NCBI GenBank assembly: GCA_012103315.1
Contig: WLWZ01000001.1
Span: 558,001-622,000 of the forward strand
Length of the DNA stretch: 64,000 nucleotides
Origin: Alphaproteobacteria bacterium
GTDB taxonomy: Bacteria > Pseudomonadota > Alphaproteobacteria > MPNO01 > UBA2964
Reading direction: 5' to 3'
The position numbers and the translations under genes are program-made. This document shows, piece after piece, positions 43,581 through 51,416 of this stretch; within the stretch, counting starts at the first letter, position 1; each line of letters starts with the position of its first letter. The notes under the pieces are model-generated. The model was not told the DNA's origin, ran no database searches, and saw only the letters and a program-made list of their open reading frames with translations.

Positions 43581-43611
43581 GTTGGGTTTTATTTCCTATT
43601 TAATAGAGGTG

Positions 43612-43643
43612 AAAAAACCGCACGGCTATGCAACCGTACGGTT
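43612..43643 (-). terminator. terminator-like hairpin in the leader of the hypothetical gene
   Basis: Read leftward, AACCGTACGG pairs with CCGTGCGGTT (one mismatch, 8-base loop) and is followed by TTTTTT. It lies 31 bases upstream of the 43580 start codon. It could stop leftward read-through from the 46 kb operon or act as an attenuator. Rightward it lacks a T-run. Confidence 0.68.
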
Positions 43644-43674
43644 CAGGCAGTTTTAGACTTTTTAGAGGTGACTT

Positions 43675-44226
43675 ATGGCCCCAAAAGAATTGGAGGGACA
43701 AAATGATCAGGACATAGCCCGCAGTTTCGGAAGGCTTTGTTTGTACGTAGGATCCTTTGCGGTCGCGATGTTTTTAAACGGGATTGTTATCGCATGGGTG
43801 GATCGGCTGAATTTCTCCAACACCAACAGAGAAAATATTCTATTAGTGGTTGCGTTTATTATATATTTCGCTCTTGTGTTTTGTACGGTAACAATTTTCT
43901 GCATGGCTCGTTCTAAACGGCGTTTCGCAGCTGTATGGCATATGTCATTAATTACCAGCGTCTTAGTGTTTTTCTCAGTAGCAACTTTTGGTTATTTATT
44001 ATTATTCGCGGTAGGATTATCTGGAAGTTGGAATAACCCGAGCGTTATAGCTACTTTGATTGCAATACCTGCTCTTGTAGCAATATGGTGGTTCTATACC
44101 CTATCACAACTCTGGTTAGGACTGGCTTCCGATTGGCATGGGGCAACTAATGTGGCGTTTTTTGTTTTGCAGTCATTGGTTGGTGTGGTTTTATTGTTCG
44201 GGGTTATTGGAGCCCTATATTACTAG
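43675..44226 (+). CDS. small integral membrane protein of unknown function
   Basis: A 183-residue protein with five predicted hydrophobic segments: LYVGSFAVAMFLNGIVIAWV, ILLVVAFIIYFALVFCTVTIF, LITSVLVFFSVATFGYLLLF, VIATLIAIPALVAIWWFYTL and VAFFVLQSLVGVVLLFGVIGA. There is no known motif. AGAGGTG six bases before the ATG is a strong ribosome binding site. The gene and its 3-prime flank are AT-rich compared with the surroundings. It is divergent from the hypothetical gene at 42342 and could be its partner, perhaps an immunity-type protein, but that is speculation. Confidence 0.7.
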   Translation: MAPKELEGQNDQDIARSFGRLCLYVGSFAVAMFLNGIVIAWVDRLNFSNTNRENILLVVAFIIYFALVFCTVTIFCMARSKRRFAAVWHMSLITSVLVFFSVATFGYLLLFAVGLSGSWNNPSVIATLIAIPALVAIWWFYTLSQLWLGLASDWHGATNVAFFVLQSLVGVVLLFGVIGALYY

Positions 44227-44344
44227 CCAAATAAAGACCTGAGTGCCTAGAGCTTGGCCGATTGCGGTAATTATACCATAATCAACACAAATTTCAAAAT
44301 GAATAGGTATAGTTACCTAATTCAAAGTTGAATGGGTCGGATTT

Positions 44345-44920
44345 CTACACCAATCCATCTTCGCCTTTGATGTCCTTTGCTTCCAACCCTCCAACGCGGG
44401 CATTCAACTGGCCTCGATTGGCATAGCAGCAGATCACCGCTATTTCATCGGGTAGGGGCGCTTCGGGGATCATCACGGTCATGGTGTCGTAATGGGACCG
44501 CACGTACAGCGCATCTTTATGGGCGAGGGGCACATCAATGACCCCACCGGGTGCCATTCGTTTTGATGTTGAGGATATCCAGGCAACACCGCCATTTGCC
44601 GCTTCCCGCATCACATTGCCATAGATCGTTGTAACCATCGCCGAGCCATGCTGCTGTTCGCCAGAGGTACCAACAACGGATGCTTTGCCGTAGCTTTCCA
44701 TGGCGTACGGTTTCATGGCATCAGCGGCCATGTCGGTGATCTTTTTGCCAAGTGCCTCACTGGATTCGGTCAGAGATGACAGGTCTTCCTGATAGTCGGT
44801 GTTGGCAAAAGGGTTTTTGACTACAGCGATGACGGCAACCTTGCGCAACGGCATGTCAGCATCCTGCCCGGCTTCACTGAAAGTCTCCTCAACTGCAGTA
44901 ACAATCTTGCGGACATGCAT
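44345..44920 (-). CDS. DUF1185 (amino acid synthesis, AA_synth) family protein
   Basis: A 191-residue cytoplasmic protein of the DUF1185/AmmSyn family, recognised from VAVIAVVKNPFANTDYQEDLSSL near 28, ASVVGTSGEQQHGSAMVTTIYGNVMREA near 80 and VPLAHKDALYVRSHYDTMTV. Family members form a fold related to chorismate mutase-like and YjgF-like trimers and are linked to amino-acid metabolism, but no reaction is established. It follows the amidohydrolase by 15 bases in one operon. Confidence 0.87.
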   Translation of the reverse strand: MHVRKIVTAVEETFSEAGQDADMPLRKVAVIAVVKNPFANTDYQEDLSSLTESSEALGKKITDMAADAMKPYAMESYGKASVVGTSGEQQHGSAMVTTIYGNVMREAANGGVAWISSTSKRMAPGGVIDVPLAHKDALYVRSHYDTMTVMIPEAPLPDEIAVICCYANRGQLNARVGGLEAKDIKGEDGLV

Positions 44921-44935
44921 CGGGTGGCCTCCTCC

Positions 44936-46132
44936 TTAATGCGCAGCGCCAGAGAAATCGTATGGGATGTTGTTTCTGATAGTTCGAACCGTGCGGGTGG
45001 TTGGCGGTGTGTTACGGCTACGGCCAATGAACCTCGGTATACCATCTGTAATGACGGCACCAACGGCGGCTAGATCACCATGCTTGATAGCTTCCAGCGC
45101 TGTCTTCTTGCTGCCGCCGAGCGGTGCGTCGATCAACAGCACATCGGCATCTTTGCCGCGTTTGATAAAGCCGGAGTTGAGACGGTAAATTTCGGCAACG
45201 TTGCCTGTCGCAGCGGCAAGCATCCATTCTGCCGGGTAATCAGAGAGTGTGGCCATTTCGGTCACGGACTTAATCATGCCAAGCGGCATCACGCCGGTGC
45301 CAGTGGGTGTATCCGTCGCGATCAGGAATCTATCAAACTGATCATTCTCAACAGCAAGGTCGAGACACATCAGCGCGGTGCGGATGTTACCCGCCTGACA
45401 TATCTGCAATGCGATTTCAGTCTCATTGACGATCATCGGGAAGTCTTTGTCCGGCATCGCGATAGGGCCACCATTGATATGGAAAGACACATCAGGGCGC
45501 ATATCCATTAGATGCTTGCCGATGATCGGCGACGAACCGGGGATAGAGGCGCCACCGGTATGGCAGTTGACCAGCATACCTGCTTTTTGCGCCATCCTGA
45601 CCAAAGGTGTGTAATCAAACGGGGTCTTCACCGCGCCGAAGCCGGCCTTGGCAAACCAGATACCTTTCTTGGCAACTTCGTTGAAGTCTTTCTGGGTCAA
45701 GCCGGGCTCCAGAATGATGCAGCCGCCATAGACTCGTGAGCCACCGGGGCGGAGATTGTCAAAACTCTTCTTGGCGGCGACTGCGAGGGCCTTAACACCT
45801 TCTGGATCGGTGGGTCGTCCCGGCACATGTACTTCACTGGCAGAGAGGCAACTCGTTACACCACCATGGAGATAGCTTTCGATGAAACCGACGGTTTTTT
45901 GCCGTGGGGTATAATCGCCAAACGCAATGTGAACCTGTGAGTCGATTAGGCCGGGACAGGCTGTCGTCTTGTTGGCATCGACAACGACATCGCAGCTCTT
46001 CAACTCCGCCTTGCTGAGCGTGCCGATCTTTTTGATTTTACCTTTATCCATCAGGATAGAATCGCCCTTGGCAAAAGGTTTGCGCCAGTCTCCTGTGACG
46101 ATGGTTTTGATATTGACGATGGCTGTTTTCAT
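44936..46132 (-). CDS. amidohydrolase family protein with altered metal motif
   Basis: A 398-residue protein with the composite-domain architecture of imidazolonepropionase/dihydroorotase-like enzymes: an N-terminal beta domain with VDANKTTACPGLIDSQVHIAFGDY, then MLVNCHTGGASIPG, VSFHINGGPIAM and LIATDTPTGTG, with KRGKDADVLLIDAPLGG as C-terminal cap. The first histidine of the usual HxH pair is Gln66 (DSQVH), while the later His, His and Asp remain. It may bind a single metal ion or have a different role. The neighbour DUF1185 suggests a shared pathway. Substrate unknown. Confidence 0.85.
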   Translation of the reverse strand: MKTAIVNIKTIVTGDWRKPFAKGDSILMDKGKIKKIGTLSKAELKSCDVVVDANKTTACPGLIDSQVHIAFGDYTPRQKTVGFIESYLHGGVTSCLSASEVHVPGRPTDPEGVKALAVAAKKSFDNLRPGGSRVYGGCIILEPGLTQKDFNEVAKKGIWFAKAGFGAVKTPFDYTPLVRMAQKAGMLVNCHTGGASIPGSSPIIGKHLMDMRPDVSFHINGGPIAMPDKDFPMIVNETEIALQICQAGNIRTALMCLDLAVENDQFDRFLIATDTPTGTGVMPLGMIKSVTEMATLSDYPAEWMLAAATGNVAEIYRLNSGFIKRGKDADVLLIDAPLGGSKKTALEAIKHGDLAAVGAVITDGIPRFIGRSRNTPPTTRTVRTIRNNIPYDFSGAAH

Positions 46133-46271
46133 CTTCTCGGCTCCCTGATGTGAAGCGTGATTTTGTGGGGCGCGGGCGCGTGGGTCAAGCAGCGCCTTAC
46201 CTTGTTGGTACTTCAGGTCGCTGATATTCTCCGCGCCACGAAAATCACAAAATTAAACGGAGGCATTTATT

Positions 46272-47198
46272 ATGGCGGCAAAGAAATTTAACTCGATCCT
46301 GATCGAAAAAGGCAAAGGGGCGCAAAAGGGGATTACGTGGCTAATCTTGAATCGACCGGAGAAACGTAATGCGATGAGCCCCGAGTTACATTTCGAGATG
46401 AGCGAAGCCCTGGATATTCTTGGGGAGGATCCTGATACACAGGTGCTGATACTGACCGGTGCCGGGAAAGCGTTTTCGGCGGGGCAGGATCTCGCGCTTT
46501 ATTTTCGGGCCAATGAGAAAGATGCGATCAATAGGGTTCGTACACAAAAGGCCTCCCATGCTTGGCGCTGGGAGAAACTCGTGAATTTCCCGAAACCAAC
46601 AATTGCGATGGTGAATGGTTTTTGTTTCGGCGGAGCCTTTACGCAACTCTGCGCCTGCGATTTTGCGATCTCTTCCCATACGGCAACATTTGGTCTGTCA
46701 GAAGTGAACTGGGGCATTATCCCTGGCGGTATTGTGAGTTGGAATGTTGCTGATGTGCTAAGCTATCGTGACGCGCTTTATTACGCTGTTACAGGCGACC
46801 CATTCGACGGCAAAACGGCTGAAAAAATTCGGCTTGTGAATTATTCAGTGCCGGCGTCAAAGCTCAAGGCCGAGACCGTTAAGCTCGCCAAGAAGCTCAT
46901 GACCAAGAGCCCTAACGCGATGCGTTATACCAAAGAGGCAATTCGCGCCGTGCGCCGGATGAGCGTCAATGAGGCGGATGACTATCTGACGGTTAAAAAC
47001 CAGGCTTGCAAGATGACTGATAAAATTCCCGGCCGCGATGAGGGAATGCGCCAGTTCCTCGATGAGAAGAGTTATCGTCCTGGTTTGGGTCAGCTTGATC
47101 TCAAGAAAGCGGCACGGCGCAAGGCATCAAGTGCTGCGACGCCGACGACTCGGGTCCGTAAAAAAGCAGCCGCAAAAAGGAAGCGGACGGCGGCTTAA
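46272..47198 (+). CDS. hydroxycinnamoyl-CoA hydratase/lyase-like crotonase with basic tail
   Basis: A 308-residue crotonase-fold protein. Its core closely follows feruloyl-CoA hydratase/lyase: LNRPEKRNAMSPEL near 27, LTGAGKAFSAGQDL near 61, KPTIAMVNGFCFGGAF near 108 and TFGLSEVNWGIIPGG with Glu144 at the catalytic position. These enzymes turn feruloyl- or coumaroyl-CoA into vanillin or hydroxybenzaldehyde plus acetyl-CoA. The last 35 residues (AARRKASSAATPTTRVRKKAAAKRKRTAA) are an added lysine/arginine/alanine-rich, histone H1-like tail not found in known lyases. No feruloyl-CoA synthetase is nearby, so the substrate assignment stays open. Confidence 0.85.
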   Translation: MAAKKFNSILIEKGKGAQKGITWLILNRPEKRNAMSPELHFEMSEALDILGEDPDTQVLILTGAGKAFSAGQDLALYFRANEKDAINRVRTQKASHAWRWEKLVNFPKPTIAMVNGFCFGGAFTQLCACDFAISSHTATFGLSEVNWGIIPGGIVSWNVADVLSYRDALYYAVTGDPFDGKTAEKIRLVNYSVPASKLKAETVKLAKKLMTKSPNAMRYTKEAIRAVRRMSVNEADDYLTVKNQACKMTDKIPGRDEGMRQFLDEKSYRPGLGQLDLKKAARRKASSAATPTTRVRKKAAAKRKRTAA

Positions 47199-48229
47199 CC
47201 TTCTAATTCAGCGCGGACAATAGCGGCGCCTTCTGCCATAGATTTGAGCTTGCCAAAGGCGACCGGGCGGCTGAGATATTTCATGCCGCAATCCGGCGCG
47301 ACAATCATTTGTTCCGGAGAAATGTGTTCGAGTGCAGCACGAACACGTTCCGCGATCACGTCTGGGGTCTCAACGGTTTCATCTCCGAGGTCCAGAACAC
47401 CGACGATTATCTTTTTGTTTTGAAGGGCATCAAGCGCGGCTGGGTCAAGGCCCGGCTGGGCAGCCTCGATTGAAATCTGATCTGCATCGCAGGAAGCCAA
47501 CTCGGGCAGAAAGGAATAGCCGTTTGGTTTGTCTTTCACGGCGTGGGCATAGCCAAAGCACATGTGGACAGCCGTTGTGCCAGTGGCACCGTTGAGTGCT
47601 TTGTTGATGACTTTGACGGCATACCGTTTCGCTTGTTCTGGTCGTGCTTGCATCCAGGGTTCGTCTATTTGGACGACGTCTGCGCCAGCGGCAAACAGAT
47701 CGAGAACTTCCTGGTTTACGGCTTCTGCAAGCGCCATCGCGCAGGCTTCGTCGTCGCCGTAATGCTCGTCGACCGCTGTGTGCGTCATAGTAAAAGGGCC
47801 GGGGAGGGTGATCTTGATCTTGAGATCCGTATTGGTGCGTAGGAATTCGACATCACGGACTTCGATGGGCCCAGTGCGTTTAATCTCGCCCGTTATTCGT
47901 GGGACCAGGATAGGTCGGCCCGAGCGACCGGGTACTTCAGCTGGGTTGTCGATGTCGACGCCAGAGAGCGCCGTTGCAAATCGGTTGGAATAACTTTCCC
48001 TGCGTATTTCACCATCCGTAATGACATCGACCCCCGCGCGTTCCATATCGTGAATGGCGGCAAGCGTCGCGGCATCCTGCGCTTCTTCAAGCTGGTCCGT
48101 TTCAATGCGCCATATATCGTGTGCGCGGACCCGAGGAGGGACGATCGCCTTAAGCATATCTCGATCAACCAGCCAATCGGGCTGGACATAGCTGCCAACA
48201 ACAGTTGTTGGCAAAAGGCGCTCACTCAT
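47195..48229 (-). CDS. MetE C-terminal-domain-like methyltransferase
   Basis: I start at ATG 48229 (MSERLLPTTVVGSYVQPDWLVDRDM), preceded by GGAG, giving 344 residues. It matches the zinc-binding catalytic half of cobalamin-independent methionine synthase, with VGSYVRP-like start, DGEIRRESYSNRFA, VVQIDEPWMQARPE and zinc ligands in AVHMCFGY (His, Cys), SIEAAQP (Glu) and VAPDCGMKYL (Cys). It lacks the N-terminal MetE half, like the MetE-like core proteins that methylate other thiols or amines. The methyl donor is unknown. Its stop shares TTAA with the crotonase stop. Confidence 0.88.
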   Translation of the reverse strand: MSERLLPTTVVGSYVQPDWLVDRDMLKAIVPPRVRAHDIWRIETDQLEEAQDAATLAAIHDMERAGVDVITDGEIRRESYSNRFATALSGVDIDNPAEVPGRSGRPILVPRITGEIKRTGPIEVRDVEFLRTNTDLKIKITLPGPFTMTHTAVDEHYGDDEACAMALAEAVNQEVLDLFAAGADVVQIDEPWMQARPEQAKRYAVKVINKALNGATGTTAVHMCFGYAHAVKDKPNGYSFLPELASCDADQISIEAAQPGLDPAALDALQNKKIIVGVLDLGDETVETPDVIAERVRAALEHISPEQMIVAPDCGMKYLSRPVAFGKLKSMAEGAAIVRAELEG

Positions 48230-48324
48230 GATTTTCACTCCGTTGTCTGGAGGGGTTCTTTGCACGATAATCCGGCTCAATTCAATGCTATGAAATTCTG
48301 GTTACAGACGAAAAAGGAAAAGGG

Positions 48325-49119
48325 ATGATTGAGCTCTATCATAATGGGATGTCCACCTGCTCGCAGAAAGTCCGAATTACACTTGCGGAAAAAGGGCAGG
48401 AATTTACCTCGCATCATTTTAACCTGCGGGCCCGCGACCAGCATCACCCTGAATATCTTGCCCTCAATCCAAATGGCGTGGTTCCGACAATTATTCATGA
48501 CGATAAGATCATCTATGAATCGGCGGTCATCGATGAATATCTTGATACCGTATTTCCGGAACCATCTCTGCGCCCGGAATCGCCTTATGAATGTGCGAAA
48601 ATGCGGATCTGGGTGAAGCAACTCGATGAGGGGTTGCATGCGGCGAGTGCCACCATTAGTGCCTGTATCGCGTTTCGCTATCAGTTCATGGAGGGCAAAA
48701 CCCCGGAGCAGCTGAAAGAAACTCTTGATGGTTATGTCGATCCGGGCAAGCGCGCACGGATGAGTGAGAATGTCATGAAAGGTGTCGAGTCCTCGTTTTT
48801 TAAACCAGCGATCAAGCGGGTTGTAAAGATGTTGGATGATATGGAAAAGGCACTCGAAGAAGGTGCTTGGATGTCTGGTGACACCTATTCTTTGGCGGAT
48901 ATCGCCTTCACCCCTTACGTAACCCGCGTTTCACATCTGCAGCAAGATTGGCTGTTTGATACGCGCCCTGGGGTCGCAGATTGGTTCACCCGGATATGCG
49001 CCCGACCATCTTACAAAGTAGCCCTGTCTGAATGGTTTATTCCAGACTTTCTGACATTGATGGAAGCACGGGGTGGTGAAAACCAGAAGGGTGTTCGGGC
49101 GGTTCTGGAGGCTGAATAA
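48325..49119 (+). CDS. glutathione S-transferase family protein, copy 2
   Basis: A 264-residue GST with the same N-terminal signature as copy 1 (STCSQKVRITLAEKGQEF, LNPNGVVPTIIHDDK, YESAVIDEYLDTVFPEP) and a helical domain with WMSGDTYSLADIAFTPYVTRV. The shared STCSQKVR and LNPNGVVPT blocks show the two are paralogues. It is divergent from the MetE-like gene and upstream of the ABC binding protein. It could act on a CoA-activated or aromatic substrate; the reaction is unknown. Confidence 0.9.
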   Translation: MIELYHNGMSTCSQKVRITLAEKGQEFTSHHFNLRARDQHHPEYLALNPNGVVPTIIHDDKIIYESAVIDEYLDTVFPEPSLRPESPYECAKMRIWVKQLDEGLHAASATISACIAFRYQFMEGKTPEQLKETLDGYVDPGKRARMSENVMKGVESSFFKPAIKRVVKMLDDMEKALEEGAWMSGDTYSLADIAFTPYVTRVSHLQQDWLFDTRPGVADWFTRICARPSYKVALSEWFIPDFLTLMEARGGENQKGVRAVLEAE

Positions 49120-49221
49120 AGGAATAGAGGTAACCACCTTTCTGTAAATTGACGGTTGGCAGATCGCACTCATACGTTACTATCTCTGCGATTTGAAATT
49201 CGACTAAGGGAGAATTCGAGG

Positions 49222-50421
49222 ATGAAAAAGACACTTATTTTGGGCGTTTCAGCGCTCGCACTCACGCTTGCCAGTCCGCAAGCAATGGCCATGAAAGCCA
49301 AAGAAATTAAAATTGGATTTGTGACAACGCTTTCTGGCGGCGCCGGTGTAATCGGCAAGGATATGCGCAACTCCGTGCAGATCGCTCTTGATCACCTGGG
49401 TAACAAAATGGGTGGTGTTCCCGTTAAAGTTCTCTTTGAGGACGACCATTTCAAACCGGAAGTTGGCAAGCAGAAAACCGAAAAGCTGCTGCACAAAGAC
49501 AAAGTCGACATTATGTCTGGCTTTATCTGGTCGCATGTTGTGTTGGCCTCTCGTAACAGCGTTGTTAAGGCCGGTAAGTTCCTGATTATTTCGAACGCTG
49601 GCACATCGAAAATTGCCGGTCGTCTTTGCCACAAGAACATTTTCTCGACGTCCTGGCAGAACGATCAGGTGCCGATGGCGATGGGCGAAGTGTTGAACAA
49701 GCGCGGCGTCAAAAGCCTCTACATTGTTGCACCGAATTATGCCGCAGGCCGCGATATGGTCGCTGGCGTGGAACGCACCTTTAAGGGCAAAATTCTTGGT
49801 AAAGATTTGACCAAGTGGCCAACCCAGCTTGATTTCTCGGCAGAACTTGCGAAGGCACGGGCATCGAAGGCTGATGGTGTCTTCATCTTTTACCCAGGCC
49901 GTGCCACTAACGCCTTCATGCGTCAATACGCGCAGGCTGGTTTGACGAAAACGCCGCTTTATTCGGTGTTCAGTGTCGATTCACTAAGCTTGCCCAAGCT
50001 TCAACAAGCAAAGCTAACCAACGTACTGGGAACATATTCCACCCAGTTTTGGGCACCTGATCTCAATACACCGGTCAACAAAAAGTTCGTTGCCGATTAT
50101 CGTAAGAAATTTGGCAGCTATCCGTCGCATTATGGCGCACAGAGCTATGACTCAATCATGCTAATCGATAGCGCAGTTCGTGCAGCTGGTGGTGATCTGA
50201 AGAAGATGGATACGATGCGTGCAGCGTTCCGCAAAGCCGATTATGGCTCGGTTCGGGGTAAATACGTCTATGGCAATAATCATTTCCCAATTCAGGACTT
50301 CTACCTGCGCAAGGTGGTTGCTGATGCCGATGGAAAATGGACCACGAAGATTGAGCAAAAGGTCTACTCCAATCATCAGGACGTCTATGCAGGCAAATGC
50401 AAGATGAAGAAGACCTGGTAA
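49222..50421 (+). CDS. branched-chain amino acid-type ABC transporter substrate-binding protein
   Basis: ATG 49222 gives 399 residues with a signal peptide MKKTLILGVSALALTLASPQAMA; the track's start at 49156 adds upstream sequence. The mature protein begins IKIGFVTTLSGGAGVIGKDMRNSVQIALDHLG and has the family segment LFEDDHFKPEVGKQKTEKL. It belongs to the type I periplasmic binding proteins. In clusters like this the ligand is often an aromatic acid or amide rather than leucine. It heads the liv operon, separated from livH by a stable hairpin. Confidence 0.92.
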   Translation: MKKTLILGVSALALTLASPQAMAMKAKEIKIGFVTTLSGGAGVIGKDMRNSVQIALDHLGNKMGGVPVKVLFEDDHFKPEVGKQKTEKLLHKDKVDIMSGFIWSHVVLASRNSVVKAGKFLIISNAGTSKIAGRLCHKNIFSTSWQNDQVPMAMGEVLNKRGVKSLYIVAPNYAAGRDMVAGVERTFKGKILGKDLTKWPTQLDFSAELAKARASKADGVFIFYPGRATNAFMRQYAQAGLTKTPLYSVFSVDSLSLPKLQQAKLTNVLGTYSTQFWAPDLNTPVNKKFVADYRKKFGSYPSHYGAQSYDSIMLIDSAVRAAGGDLKKMDTMRAAFRKADYGSVRGKYVYGNNHFPIQDFYLRKVVADADGKWTTKIEQKVYSNHQDVYAGKCKMKKTW

Positions 50422-50441
50422 TTTGGACTAATAGTCTAGTG

Positions 50442-50467
50442 ACGGGGACGCTTCGGCGTCCCCGTTT
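50442..50467 (+). terminator. UUCG-loop hairpin between the binding-protein gene and livH
   Basis: ACGGGGACGC pairs perfectly with GCGTCCCCGT around a TTCG tetraloop, followed by TTCACGTT rather than a thymine run. Such an element after a binding-protein gene usually stabilises the upstream message or reduces read-through into the permease genes. Confidence 0.68.
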
Positions 50468-50489
50468 CACGTTCTGATACACATATTTA

Positions 50490-51413
50490 ATGGTCGATCC
50501 GCACCTTCTTTTTGAACAGCTCTTTAACGGTGTTCAGTACGGAATATTACTGTTCCTGCTCGCCGCCGGGTTGACCCTTGTGTTCGGCATCATGGATTTG
50601 ATGAACCTGGCACATGGGTCGCTCTATATGCTTGGGGCCTATATTGCGGCGACTGTTGCTTTGGCAACGGACTCTTTTTTATTGGGGATTGCCGTTGCGC
50701 TGCCTGCGACTTTGATCGTGGGTATTTTTCTGGAAGTCGTTGTTCTTCGGAAACTTTATGATAGAGGGCATCTCGATCAGGTTTTGGCAACCTTTGGGAT
50801 GATCCTGTTCTTTAATGAATTGGTTCGGCTAATCTGGGGGCCTGCTGGCATCGAAGTGCCGTTGCCGAGCGTTCTCAATCAATCACTAACACTGTTTAGT
50901 ATTCCGTTGCCTATCTATCGCATCCTGGTGATAGGTGTTGGGTTAGCGGTCGCTGCTTTCCTATATATCCTTGTCGTAAAAACTAAAGTTGGAATGTTGA
51001 TCCGGGCTGGAGCTTCTAATCGTGAAATGGTGGGCGCCCTAGGCATTGATATTAAAAAGATATTTACGCTGGTCTTTGGGCTTGGTGCAGCGCTAGCGGC
51101 CCTGGCTGGTGCCATGGCAGGACCGATTTTCGCAGCCACTATTGGCATGGGCGAGAATATTTTGATTCAGGTGCTGGTGGTTATTGTGATCGGTGGCATT
51201 GGTTCCATTCGGGGAGCATTTGTTGGTGCTCTGATGATCGGGGTGATCGAGATTTTGGGGCGGTCCTTTCTGGACGATTTATTCAAGCTTTTTCTGCCGG
51301 TCAATGCGGCAGAAACGGCAGCACCGGCGGCCGCATCGATGTTGATCTATATTCTGATGGCCTTGGTTCTTTTCTTTCGGCCACAAGGCCTCTTCCCGGC
51401 GAGGAGCGGCTAA
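50490..51413 (+). CDS. livH: branched-chain amino acid-type ABC permease LivH
   Basis: A 307-residue permease with about eight membrane segments. The family motifs are LFEQLFNGVQYGILLFLLAAGLTLVFGIMDLMNLAHGSLYMLGAYIAA at the N-terminus, and GASNREMVGALGIDIKKIFTLVFGLGAALAALAGAMAGP, the loop that contacts the ATPases. It pairs with LivM. The start codon is ATG 50490; three bases separate its stop from livM. Confidence 0.93.
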   Translation: MVDPHLLFEQLFNGVQYGILLFLLAAGLTLVFGIMDLMNLAHGSLYMLGAYIAATVALATDSFLLGIAVALPATLIVGIFLEVVVLRKLYDRGHLDQVLATFGMILFFNELVRLIWGPAGIEVPLPSVLNQSLTLFSIPLPIYRILVIGVGLAVAAFLYILVVKTKVGMLIRAGASNREMVGALGIDIKKIFTLVFGLGAALAALAGAMAGPIFAATIGMGENILIQVLVVIVIGGIGSIRGAFVGALMIGVIEILGRSFLDDLFKLFLPVNAAETAAPAAASMLIYILMALVLFFRPQGLFPARSG

Positions 51414-51416
51414 GGA

